Assembly (NCBI GenBank): GCA_014360685.1
Contig: JACIXB010000005.1
Coordinates: 1-58,990, forward strand
Direction of reading: 5' to 3'
Length of the DNA: 58,990 bases
From: Actinomycetota bacterium
GTDB taxonomy: Bacteria > Actinomycetota > Geothermincolia > Geothermincolales > RBG-13-55-18
Below, piece by piece: positions 18,164 through 25,791 of this stretch (position 1 is the first letter of the stretch; each line of letters starts with the position of its first letter). The translations under genes and the position numbers were made by a program. The notes beneath the pieces are model-generated. The model was not told where the DNA came from. It searched no databases and worked only from the letters and a program-made list of their open reading frames with translations.

Positions 18164-18358
18164 CTCCCACCTCCCTCTGCCGACACGCCGGTTTCCCCTG
18201 GGGCTGTTTTCCGGGGTCCTTGACTATAATTTTATCCCATCCCACGCCGGATTTTCAGGAAGTCCGGAGAACACCGGCCACCATGGGCATGGTGGGGTGA
18301 AAGTTTATCCCGGACCTCCCTCCCCGCCAACATAGCCGGACTTTTACGGGATGTTTGT

Positions 18359-18387
18359 ATATTATGACCGTGGTCATTTTTTGTCAA
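18359..18387 (-). promoter_or_regulatory. promoter with embedded palindromic operator
   Basis: Read on the minus strand, TTGACA (18387-18382) and TAATAT (18364-18359) are 17 bp apart. A perfect palindrome, ATGACC-GT-GGTCAT (+ strand 18364-18377), fills most of the spacer, a classic position for a TetR- or MarR-type repressor. It would control the activator-activator-ACS-like-CooC unit. No regulator gene is adjacent. Confidence 0.65.
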
Positions 18388-18436
18388 CCGTGCCCGACGC
18401 CCTCCCGCCCGCACGGGGGACGGATTACCAAAAGTT

Positions 18437-18459
18437 GGAAAAGCCACGCCCGGCTTTCC
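18437..18459 (-). terminator. weak intrinsic terminator after the dehydratase subunit gene
   Basis: On the minus strand, GGAAAGCC pairs with GGCTTTTCC around a 6-nt loop, followed by AACTTTTGG. The T tract is poor, so partial read-through into the activator genes is likely. Confidence 0.3.
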
Positions 18460-18474
18460 CGGAGGTGAGGAGAC

Positions 18475-19875
18475 TCATGCGCCCCTCCCGGCTCGCCGCC
18501 GGCGTCGCCGGACCACGTTCTCCACGAAGGACTCTATTTCCTCCTGGAGCACGCTGGTGGGGGTCATGCGCCGGATCCACGAATCGCCCTGCAGGCAGAG
18601 CACGGGGGCCCCGGTGCGCTTCAGGATCTCCCGGCGCACCTGATTGATGATGCTCCAGGTCTGCTTGCAGGCGTGGTGCCCGGAATAGATGGCGCAGTCG
18701 GCGCGCAGGTCGGTGATGAAGCCGCACATATCCTCTATCCAGGCCAGGGACATGGAGGAGGCTCCCATCTGCCTGGTCATGGGATATTCGAAGCAGGCTT
18801 CCGCCAGCCCCTGGAGCATGCTCTCCCGGCTGGAGGTGTCCACGAAGCGGGGCTGGCACAGGGAAAGGATGTCGTTCAGGTAGGTTATACCCCGTTCCTC
18901 CATCCAGTTGAAGAAGCCCAAAAAATCGAAGTAATAGCCGATGTACAGCCACATGCAGCGGGCCACCTCCTCGGGAGCCGGGTACTCGCCGGACTCCAGG
19001 CGCCTCTTGGAGAGGTCCACCATGGCCCGCATCATCCGCGTCCCCTCCGGGCGACCCCAGCGGGTGAAGCGGGTTCCGTAGGTGAAGATGGAGAAGATGT
19101 TGGGCACCGGGCAGGGAGAGAACTTGCGCAGGTCGTAGAGCTCGTAGTAGAGCTCCGCGGCCCGGTTGGCCTCCTCGAGGACCTCCTTCATGCGCTCCTC
19201 CTCCAGCTCCTCGCCGATCAGCTCCTCCAGGCGGCGCAGGAAACCCATGAAATAGCGGCCGTGGAGTTCCTTTCCCCGCGGCCCGGTATCCGTGGGCTTC
19301 TCCAGGATCACCTGGGGTATGCCCATGTGCAGGGAGACGAATTCGTGGATCTTGGAGTTGGCGTCGCAGGCCCCGGGGGCCGACTGGACGATGATATCGG
19401 GTTCAAAGTCCCGGCCGGTGAGGACTGAGCCCAGCTCGATGGTGGAAGAGGAGCATAGGAAGTCGGGGATCCCCAAGCCCATGGCGTAGTCCCAATAACG
19501 CTCACCCTGCCCTTCCAGCACGGAAACCCCCAGGGTGGTGAGCACCTCGCTGGTAAGGGGGACGGCGTTGCGGAAGAGGTAGATTATCTCCGGGGGGAAG
19601 TTGAAGGGGACCAGGACCACCTTCCGCCCCTCCTCCCGGGCCTCCCGGGCCTCCTTTACCCATCCACCGATCATGCGGATGAAATCCAGGCTCACGTCGC
19701 GGAAGCGGGGAGAGAGTAGGGCACGCATGGACCGCGAGGTATCCGGGGGGAGCAGGCGCAGAAGCCCCTCCACCTCCTGGTCGCTCATACCCTTGGGGAG
19801 GAGTACGGCCACCTTGATGAGCTCTTCCACCCTTTGGAAGAGACCGTCCCCCATAACCCCCTGGCGTTTGTCCAT
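18475..19875 (-). CDS. 2-hydroxyacyl-CoA dehydratase / benzoyl-CoA reductase family subunit (large)
   Basis: 466 residues of the HgdB/BcrB/FldB family, whose members carry a [4Fe-4S] (or double-cubane) cluster and perform low-potential reduction on CoA thioesters after electron injection by an HgdC activator. The first half has LVPFNFPPEIIYLF and DFLCSSS; VQSAPGACDANSK follows. The second half has SGHHACKQTW and APVLCLQGDSW, and ends in the EEIESFVENVV helix usual for these proteins. Candidate cluster Cys are in DFLC, GACD and HHAC. It lies 11 nt after the smaller subunit gene, on the same transcript. The substrate is not evident. Confidence 0.85.
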   Translation of the reverse strand: MDKRQGVMGDGLFQRVEELIKVAVLLPKGMSDQEVEGLLRLLPPDTSRSMRALLSPRFRDVSLDFIRMIGGWVKEAREAREEGRKVVLVPFNFPPEIIYLFRNAVPLTSEVLTTLGVSVLEGQGERYWDYAMGLGIPDFLCSSSTIELGSVLTGRDFEPDIIVQSAPGACDANSKIHEFVSLHMGIPQVILEKPTDTGPRGKELHGRYFMGFLRRLEELIGEELEEERMKEVLEEANRAAELYYELYDLRKFSPCPVPNIFSIFTYGTRFTRWGRPEGTRMMRAMVDLSKRRLESGEYPAPEEVARCMWLYIGYYFDFLGFFNWMEERGITYLNDILSLCQPRFVDTSSRESMLQGLAEACFEYPMTRQMGASSMSLAWIEDMCGFITDLRADCAIYSGHHACKQTWSIINQVRREILKRTGAPVLCLQGDSWIRRMTPTSVLQEEIESFVENVVRRRRRRAGRGA

Positions 19876-19886
19876 CTCCCCTCACC

Positions 19887-21047
19887 TCATAGCTTTCCCG
19901 ATCCCCCGGGGGAGGCTGTTTTCCCTGCGAACCGCCGCCCGCCGATGCGCTCCAGGAAGGCTTGCACCCGGGTCCGTATCCTCCCCAGGTCGGCGGCGGA
20001 ACCATATTCCTTCTCCAGCACCAACACGGGGATGCCGCGTTCCTCGAGGTCCAGGCGCAGGCGAACGTTCTCCACCCCGTGCAGGTCGCAGAACTTGTTG
20101 TATACCAGCACCGCGCCGTCCACCCGGGCCCTCTCCGCCGCCTGGAGTATGAATTGCAGCCGCGAGGGATAATCGTCGAACATGCGGGGACAGAGCAGGT
20201 GCCCCAGGTAGGCCTCGGCCAGGGCGTGGATGGGCTCCCCTTCCACCTTCGGTAGCTTCCAAAAAGCGCGGGTACCGTAACACAGGGCGTCGGTGACCAC
20301 CAGCCCTCCCAGGTCCTCAACCTCCCTCACCAGTTCCGGCTCGTCGGTGGCGCTTCCGGCCAGCAGGAGGCGAGCCCGGTAACCGGTGACCTCCCTCCCC
20401 TCGGCCTCCCGCAGCAGGTCATCGAGCAGATCGTCGAACGCCCCGGGGGGGAGGGAGGATTCGAGGAGGAGCACGGACAGCGCTTCCCCGCCGGTGAGGG
20501 CCGGGTTTTCCCTCTCCCGCAGGGAGAAGAGCCGGCGCATGCGCTCCCGCCGGTGGTTGGCCGCCCGCACGGCCTCGGAGAGGGCGGAGTCGCCGATCTC
20601 CACCTGGAAATGATTGGAAAGAGCCTCCCGTAGAAGCTCCAGCTCCTCGGCGAAGAACTCCAGGGATTCCTCGGTGACCAGGTGGGGGACCTTCAGGTAA
20701 TGGAAGAAGCCGGGCTCGGCGGCGCGGCTCCAGTTCTCGAACATCCCCCGCAGGTGGTCACATCCGTTGGTCTCCACCAGCCCATCCAGGAAACCGTAGG
20801 CGCCCTCCAGGGCCAGCTGCAGGCAGGCCCGGCAAAATCCGCAATTGAAACGGGAGAGATGGGCGTCGGCGTGGTCACGTTCCGGTTTTCCCAGGGCCCG
20901 CACCCGGTAAGGCACGATGCCGGCGGCGTCGAATATCTCCCGGGGGGTGGCCACACAAGTGAAGCCGACCACCCGCCCGCCGCCTTCCTTCCACTCCCGG
21001 AGCCTCGGGGTTACCAGCTCCCGGGCCATGCTCAAGATTTCGTCCAT
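19887..21047 (-). CDS. 2-hydroxyacyl-CoA dehydratase / benzoyl-CoA reductase family subunit (small)
   Basis: 386 residues of the HgdB/BcrC family. The N-terminal half has FTCVATPREIFDAAGIVPYR, then NCGFCRACLQLALEG and NGCDHLR, motifs that bind the cluster in relatives (here CRAC and GCDHLR). The C-terminal half has LLCPRMFDDYPSRL, VYNKFCDLHG and a GIPVLVLEKEYG strand. Together with the 466-aa protein this gives a two-subunit FeS component like HgdAB or BcrBC. ATG 21047 is selected because GGGGAAG lies 6 nt upstream; GTG 21071 lacks a ribosome binding site. It is first in the operon, about 150 nt after a promoter. Confidence 0.88.
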   Translation of the reverse strand: MDEILSMARELVTPRLREWKEGGGRVVGFTCVATPREIFDAAGIVPYRVRALGKPERDHADAHLSRFNCGFCRACLQLALEGAYGFLDGLVETNGCDHLRGMFENWSRAAEPGFFHYLKVPHLVTEESLEFFAEELELLREALSNHFQVEIGDSALSEAVRAANHRRERMRRLFSLRERENPALTGGEALSVLLLESSLPPGAFDDLLDDLLREAEGREVTGYRARLLLAGSATDEPELVREVEDLGGLVVTDALCYGTRAFWKLPKVEGEPIHALAEAYLGHLLCPRMFDDYPSRLQFILQAAERARVDGAVLVYNKFCDLHGVENVRLRLDLEERGIPVLVLEKEYGSAADLGRIRTRVQAFLERIGGRRFAGKTASPGGSGKL

Positions 21048-21200
21048 GGATCGCTTCCCCGTCCCCTCCACCGGACCGCCGGCTGGCGAGGCGGGAAAGG
21101 AACGACCGGCCGTTGCCGCGCCGTTACACGGTTTGAACGGGCCGGGGAAGGGCCTTCCCTCACCACCTCGCGCGCCGGGACAGCCTTCCGTACGGTGCCC

Positions 21201-21229
21201 ATTCTAATGTTCACCCGTTGGAGCAACAA
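21201..21229 (-). promoter_or_regulatory. promoter for the dehydratase subunit operon
   Basis: Minus-strand TTGTTG (21229-21224) and TAGAAT (21206-21201) are 17 bp apart, about 155 bp upstream of the first subunit gene. The flank is otherwise GC-rich and no operator-like palindrome was seen in the spacer. Confidence 0.5.
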
Positions 21230-21339
21230 GTGGGGATATCCCCATCACCGGCCGGGGGATTTCCCGCCTTCCTTCCCGGCCCCATGTCCTCGGGGCGGAA
21301 AACGCGCAAGTCGGTCCGTAAACGGGTCGGGGCGGGAGG

Positions 21340-22302
21340 TTACTGGCCGAATAAACCACCCAGGATACCACCCGCCGGGCCGCTGCCCCCGCTCTTGGGT
21401 TGCTGCAGGCTGGTCTTGGGGGCCTCCTCGCTGGGTTGTACCACCACGTAACCCTCGCCCTGGAAGGCCAGCTGGAAGAGCTCGCCGTGGGTTGATCCGA
21501 AGATCCCCTTCAGGCTGGACAGGTTGGCGTCCACGTGTACCGTGGGGTTGAGGCTCTGGGACCAGGCGATGGTGGCGTTGGAGTCGGTGAACACGGGCTC
21601 GTCCGGGGTGACCTTGAGGGTCATGGGTTCCCCCTTGGAGATGAGGGCCAGGTAACCGGTGCCCTGGAGCTCCACGGTCCACAGACCGCCGACCATCATC
21701 CCCGCCGCTCCCCTGATCATCTTGATGTCCCAGGAGATGCTGGGGGTGAAGGCCAGGAGGTTGAGGGCCTCCACGGTGATGGATTCGTTGTTCAGGTAGA
21801 GGAGCACGATATCGTTGGCCGCATCGGCCAGGAAGAGGTCCCCCGTCCCCTGGGCCAGCATGAGGGTGAACGATTCGCCGGAGATGGCCTTCTTGATGAA
21901 CTTGTCCACGCCCCCGCTTCCTTGGCGGGTGAAGCTGATCCTCCCCTGGTAGGCGATCATGGACCCGGCTTTGGCCAGGACCTGCCCCCCGCAGGCATCC
22001 ATGTTCACCCGCAGGAGCTTCTTGCTCTGCAGGCTGAAGGCATCCGGACTTTCCACCTCCATGGACTGCCTTATCAGGGCGTTAAGCGAGGTGGGCGCCA
22101 GTTCCCCGCCGCGGGTGGAGACGGTGGGGGGCGCCGATGCCGCCTGGGGTTGAGGGGCAGTGGACGCGCCGGCCTGCGACGGGGCGGCGGGTGTGGAAAC
22201 CGGCGACCCGGGAGCGGCCGCGGCGGCCTTGAGTTTCTGGCCGCAGAAGCGGCAGAAGGAAGCCGTGGCGTCGTTTTCCTGGCCGCAGCTTGGACAAAAC
22301 AT
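21340..22302 (-). CDS. zinc-ribbon AIM24-family protein
   Basis: 320 residues. The N-terminus is a double-CxxC zinc ribbon (MFCPSCGQEND, then FCRFCGQKL). A Pro/Ala/Ser-rich linker (about 28-70) leads to an AIM24/TIGR00266-type beta-trefoil domain (about 90-305). GSMIAYQGRISFTRQGSG and LFLADAANDIVLLYL are typical of these proteins, whose molecular role is unknown. ATG 22302 has AGGAGG about 7 nt upstream, and it places the zinc-ribbon Cys at the start; upstream in-frame codons have no homology. The gene is transcribed divergently from nothing close and is separate from the dehydratase operon. Confidence 0.82.
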   Translation of the reverse strand: MFCPSCGQENDATASFCRFCGQKLKAAAAAPGSPVSTPAAPSQAGASTAPQPQAASAPPTVSTRGGELAPTSLNALIRQSMEVESPDAFSLQSKKLLRVNMDACGGQVLAKAGSMIAYQGRISFTRQGSGGVDKFIKKAISGESFTLMLAQGTGDLFLADAANDIVLLYLNNESITVEALNLLAFTPSISWDIKMIRGAAGMMVGGLWTVELQGTGYLALISKGEPMTLKVTPDEPVFTDSNATIAWSQSLNPTVHVDANLSSLKGIFGSTHGELFQLAFQGEGYVVVQPSEEAPKTSLQQPKSGGSGPAGGILGGLFGQ

Positions 22303-22404
22303 GTCAAACCTCCTTCCTCCGGCCCCTTGATGTCCGATCGATCGCCGATGATGTTCGCGGGGGGCCGGGCTTCCCGAAGACCGATCATCCGAGGCAGACA
22401 TACA

Positions 22405-22417
22405 ATCCGATACGGAT
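22405..22417. promoter_or_regulatory. short palindrome upstream of the AIM24-family gene
   Basis: ATCCG-ATA-CGGAT is a perfect inverted repeat in an AT-rich patch about 100 bp upstream of the zinc-ribbon gene. It may be an operator. No clear hexamer pair flanks it. Confidence 0.25.
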
Positions 22418-22562
22418 ATCTATATGCTACCGCGGCGGGTCGATTTGATAAAGCGGGGCGTTCATGGTTCTGCCGGCCCGAGGTCAGCCCCGGCCAGGGC
22501 GCATCGTATCTCTCTTCCCCGCCATGCTGAGCCTTGGGGCCGGGATTGACGTAGCGGTGGCA

Positions 22563-23147
22563 TCATATCTCCGCCGCCGTCCGCTCCAGCGTCTCCCCAT
22601 CCATGTCCATGAAGATGAAGGACAGCTCGCCCCGAGGCAGGAAATCCTCCCTTTCCGCCAGGACCAGGTGATAGGGACTGGTCAGCACCTGGGCGGTCAG
22701 GCTTCCCGGCTCAGGCTCCACCATCTCCACCTCTACCCGTACGTCGGTTCCCGACTGCACCGCCCGGACCACGGAGATGGCGTAGCCCGATGTGTTGCGG
22801 GGGCCCTGCATGGCGGCGATGACCACCTGACTGGAAAAGTCCACGCCGCCTTCCGGAAGTTCCAGGTTGGCGAGGGAGAGAAGCCTTTTCAGCCCCTCCT
22901 CGTCCTCCAGCACCAGGAAGGCGGGCCCGGTTTCTCCCCCGGTGGCCGGCTGCTCGAAACGCCCGTATTCGCATATGGAGCCCTGCACGAGGGTCCGCAG
23001 GGGGATCTCCCTTTCGTGGTTCTCTTCCTCCGCTGTTTCCTCCGCGACTGGTTCTTTCCCGCACCCGTAAAGGCCGATAAGGGAGAGCGCGGCCAGAAAA
23101 ACGGCCAGGGAGAGAAAAACCCGGCGCATGAGAGTCGACCTGTTCAT
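22563..23147 (-). CDS. lipoprotein with PrcB-like C-terminal domain
   Basis: 194 residues. A signal peptide with hydrophobic core VFLSLAVFLAALSLIGL ends in a lipobox with Cys (GLYGCGK). An acidic linker is followed by a domain with VVIAAMQGPRNTSGYAISVV (about 120-140) and a LTSPYHLVLAERED strand, the pattern of the PrcB C-terminal (protease-complex) domain. Such domains are found in exported proteins of unknown role and in the Treponema dentilisin complex. ATG 23147 was taken; the internal ATG 23129 could also serve. It has no obvious operon partner. Confidence 0.7.
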   Translation of the reverse strand: MNRSTLMRRVFLSLAVFLAALSLIGLYGCGKEPVAEETAEEENHEREIPLRTLVQGSICEYGRFEQPATGGETGPAFLVLEDEEGLKRLLSLANLELPEGGVDFSSQVVIAAMQGPRNTSGYAISVVRAVQSGTDVRVEVEMVEPEPGSLTAQVLTSPYHLVLAEREDFLPRGELSFIFMDMDGETLERTAAEI

Positions 23148-23927
23148 AATCCAGCGTCCCCGTCCGATCCTCCTCCCGCCGTGTATGACGGCGGGGTCCA
23201 CCACCTTCCGGGTTTGATTATAACCCCCTTCTCCCTCCCGTGCCCGGGACTCCCCGTCCGGGCGATGGACATCATACCGTGCTCACGCGCCGGCACGAAG
23301 CCTCCAGCCCGTGCCCGTGAAAGAGGAAGCACGGTAAGGATATGGCAGATAATGGCAGTAATCATCCCCATCCGTGGAGGGGGTCTGGCCTTGGTCACGG
23401 GGATTGAGACAGGCGAGTTCGTCTCCTCCCGGACCCCTCCCGGTTTGCCCGCTGAGGTTCGGTGCCCCGAGCAGGATTTCCGTGAGCCCGGGATTACGCT
23501 GGATTCCGCGTTTCCGCCGCGGAAAACCATGCAGAATCGGCATGAGAAAAAACCAGGCATCAAGTTGTGAGGGGGCGAGTAGAGGCTGAAAAGACGAGGA
23601 AAGAATACCCGTAAAAACCCGTAAGAACAAGGCTCGCCTGCTTTCCCTGGTTCGGGCGGGCGGGGCGGAAGCCGTTTCCCGTGATCATGCCCATGGTGAT
23701 ACCGGAGAGGGCCCTACGCGGAGATGCGGTTTCAGCCTCCCTCCAAGGGGGCCGTCTCCAAGATACCGTTTGGTAAATGAGTTGAAATCCGGTATATAAT
23801 TATAAAGCCGCGCCAGGGATTGGAGGGCGAAAGGATACGACGCGGGAGGGGGTGACTGCCGCGTCGTCCTGGAGACGGGTAAGGGATCGTCGGGGGAGAC
23901 CCCGGAGGGAAGGAAAGGAGAGGGTAT
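23148..23927. other. gene-free stretch before the hydroxyacyl-CoA dehydrogenase
   Basis: No coding sequence is recognised in these 780 bp. A TTGGTA (23770-23775) to TATATAAT (23793-23800) pair is the likely promoter of the downstream pair, with a 17-bp spacer if the -10 is read as TATATA. The remaining sequence holds only short GC-rich palindromes. Confidence 0.45.
23770..23800 (+). promoter_or_regulatory. promoter of the hydroxyacyl-CoA dehydrogenase/hydratase operon
   Basis: TTGGTA at 23770-23775 and TATATAAT at 23793-23800 lie in an AT-rich island in otherwise high-GC DNA. The start of transcription would fall near 23807, giving a leader of about 120 nt. Confidence 0.5.
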
Positions 23928-24839
23928 ATGTCGGAGATAAGGTTCGACGGACGCGTCGCAGTAGTGACCGGGGCCGGCGGCGGCCTGGGTAGGGAATACG
24001 CCCTGCTCCTTGCCAGCCGCGGGTGCAAGGTGGTGGTCAACGACCTGGGCGGCGCCGTGGACGGCACGGGCGCCGGGACCACCGCGGCGGAGAAGGTGGT
24101 GCAGGAGATCAAGGACGCCGGCGGGGAGGCGGTCCCCAACTTCGACAGCGTGGCCGACTGGGAGGGCGCCCAGAACATCATCAAGACGGCCATCGACAAC
24201 TACGGGAAGATCGACATCCTCATCAACAACGCCGGAATCCTGCGCGACAAGAGCTTCCTCAAGATGGAACTGGAGGACTATGAGAAGGTCATCGCCGTGC
24301 ACCTCAACGGGACCTTCTACTGCTCCAAGGCGGCCTGGCCTTACATGCGGGAGAACAACTACGGGCGCATTGTTTCCGCCGCTTCCGCCGCCGGGGTCTA
24401 CGGCAACTTTGGCCAGGCCAACTACGGGGCCGCCAAGATGGGCATCATCGGCCTCATGCACGTCCTCAAGCAGGAGGGGGCCAAGTACAACATCAAGGCC
24501 AACGTCATCGTCCCCATCGCCGGGACGCGCATGACGGCCACCGTACTGCCTCCCAACCTGGTGGAGATCCTCAAGCCCGAGTACGTGGCTCCCATGGTGG
24601 TGTGGGCCTGCTCCGACCGCTGCGAGTTCTCCGGTTACACCTTCGTGGCCGGGGCCGGGTATTTCAGCCGCACCGCCTTCATGGAGGGGCCGGGGGTGTT
24701 CTTCGACCCGTCGCAGGGGATCACCCTGGAGATGATCGACGAGAACATCGACAAGATCGTCTCCCTGGAGGGCGCCCGGACCTTCGAGAACGCCACCGAG
24801 CAGACCGGCTACGCCCTGTCCAAGCTCAACCTGGGCTGA
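23928..24839 (+). CDS. (R)-3-hydroxyacyl-CoA dehydrogenase, SDR family
   Basis: 303 residues, short-chain dehydrogenase of the MFE-2/HSD17B4 type, which oxidises (R)-3-hydroxyacyl-CoA or reduces 3-ketoacyl-CoA with NAD(P). The glycine motif is GAGGGLGREYAL (about 16-27) and NDLGGAVDGTG follows. NNAG lies near 100-103, and the catalytic Ser-Tyr-Lys are in SAASAAGVYGNFGQANYGAAK (tyrosine of NYGAAK). The next gene encodes a MaoC-type (R)-hydratase, so the two together interconvert enoyl-CoA, (R)-3-hydroxyacyl-CoA and 3-ketoacyl-CoA. AAGGAAAGGAG precedes ATG 23928. Confidence 0.92.
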   Translation: MSEIRFDGRVAVVTGAGGGLGREYALLLASRGCKVVVNDLGGAVDGTGAGTTAAEKVVQEIKDAGGEAVPNFDSVADWEGAQNIIKTAIDNYGKIDILINNAGILRDKSFLKMELEDYEKVIAVHLNGTFYCSKAAWPYMRENNYGRIVSAASAAGVYGNFGQANYGAAKMGIIGLMHVLKQEGAKYNIKANVIVPIAGTRMTATVLPPNLVEILKPEYVAPMVVWACSDRCEFSGYTFVAGAGYFSRTAFMEGPGVFFDPSQGITLEMIDENIDKIVSLEGARTFENATEQTGYALSKLNLG

Positions 24840-24882
24840 GCCGCGGGGACCATGACGGTTAGCCGAGGAAGGAGTGGATAAG

Positions 24883-25734
24883 ATGCCTATCGATCTTTCG
24901 GTTGTGGGCAAAGAGCTTCCCTCGCTGGATTACGAGTACACGGTCAGGGAAGTGATCCTCTACGCCCTGGGCGTGGGCGCGGGGTACGAGGACGACGAGC
25001 TCAAGTTCGTCTACGAGAACGGGCTGCAGGTCCTGCCCACCTTCGGGGTCATCCCTCCCTTTCCGGCCCTCATGGGCCTGGTGAACGTGGAGGGCGTGAA
25101 CATCAACCTGGTCATGCTGGTGCACGGGGAGCAGTACCTGGAGATCCGCAAGCACCCCATACCCACCCAGGGCAAGTTGACCTCCAAGCCCAAGATCGCC
25201 GCCGTGTGGGATAAGACCAAGGGCGCGGTCATCGACCTGGACGTGGAGACGGTTGACGAATCCGGCGACGTGGTCTTCTTCAACAAGTTCTCCAGCTTCA
25301 TCCGGGGAGAGGGCGGCTTCGGGGGCGAGCGGGGGCCCGAGCCGGGAAACGAGCCCCCGGAGCGCGATCCGGACAAAGTGGTGGAGATGAAGACCCTCCC
25401 CATCCAGGCCATGATCTACCGCCTGTCCGGGGATTACAACCCCCTGCACATCGACCCCAACTTCGCCAAGATGGCGGGGTTCGACCGGCCCATCCTGCAC
25501 GGCCTGTGCACCTTCGGGCACGCCGGGCGCGCCGTCCTCCGGGAATACTGCGGGAACGACCCCACCAAGTTCAAGGCCATCAAGGTGCGCTTCAGCCGGC
25601 CGGTTTGGCCGGGGGACACCATCGTCACCCAGATGTGGCAGGAGTCGGAGGACAAGATCATCTTCCGCTGCACCACCAAGGAGCGCCCGGAGGAGTACTG
25701 CATCACCAACGCCGCGGTGTGGCTCAACGTGTAA
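24883..25734 (+). CDS. (R)-specific enoyl-CoA hydratase, MaoC/hydratase-2 family
   Basis: 283 residues with two hot-dog folds. The N-terminal one (about 1-140) is degenerate. The C-terminal one carries the hydratase-2 motif YRLSGDYNPLHIDPNFA (catalytic Asp and His) followed by GFDRPILHGLC. It hydrates trans-2-enoyl-CoA to (R)-3-hydroxyacyl-CoA. AAGGAG (24869-24874) lies 8 nt before ATG 24883; GTG 24874 overlaps the ribosome binding site and is less likely. It is co-transcribed with the dehydrogenase and ends at a bidirectional terminator. Such pairs may serve degradation or supply PHA monomers, and a phaC remnant lies 2.5 kb downstream. Confidence 0.92.
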   Translation: MPIDLSVVGKELPSLDYEYTVREVILYALGVGAGYEDDELKFVYENGLQVLPTFGVIPPFPALMGLVNVEGVNINLVMLVHGEQYLEIRKHPIPTQGKLTSKPKIAAVWDKTKGAVIDLDVETVDESGDVVFFNKFSSFIRGEGGFGGERGPEPGNEPPERDPDKVVEMKTLPIQAMIYRLSGDYNPLHIDPNFAKMAGFDRPILHGLCTFGHAGRAVLREYCGNDPTKFKAIKVRFSRPVWPGDTIVTQMWQESEDKIIFRCTTKERPEEYCITNAAVWLNV

Positions 25735-25752
25735 AGGACTCGGGTAAAAATT

Positions 25753-25778
25753 GGGGGCGGGAAAATCCGCCCCCTTTT
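25753..25778 (+). terminator. bidirectional intrinsic terminator
   Basis: A perfect 8-bp stem, GGGGGCGG (25753-25760) with CCGCCCCC (25767-25774), is followed by TTTTCTTT on the + strand and by AATTTTTA on the - strand. It sits between two convergent genes and serves both. Confidence 0.88.
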
Positions 25779-25791
25779 CTTTGCGCCTCAG

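Larger units (their letters stand above)
18164..18474 (-). other. intergenic control region between subunit and activator genes
   Basis: This 311-bp stretch contains a weak terminator at 18437-18459, the promoter/operator at 18359-18387, and a leader with a perfect hairpin (CCACCATG-GG-CATGGTGG, 18278-18295, given on the + strand). No reading frame is recognised. Confidence 0.6.
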
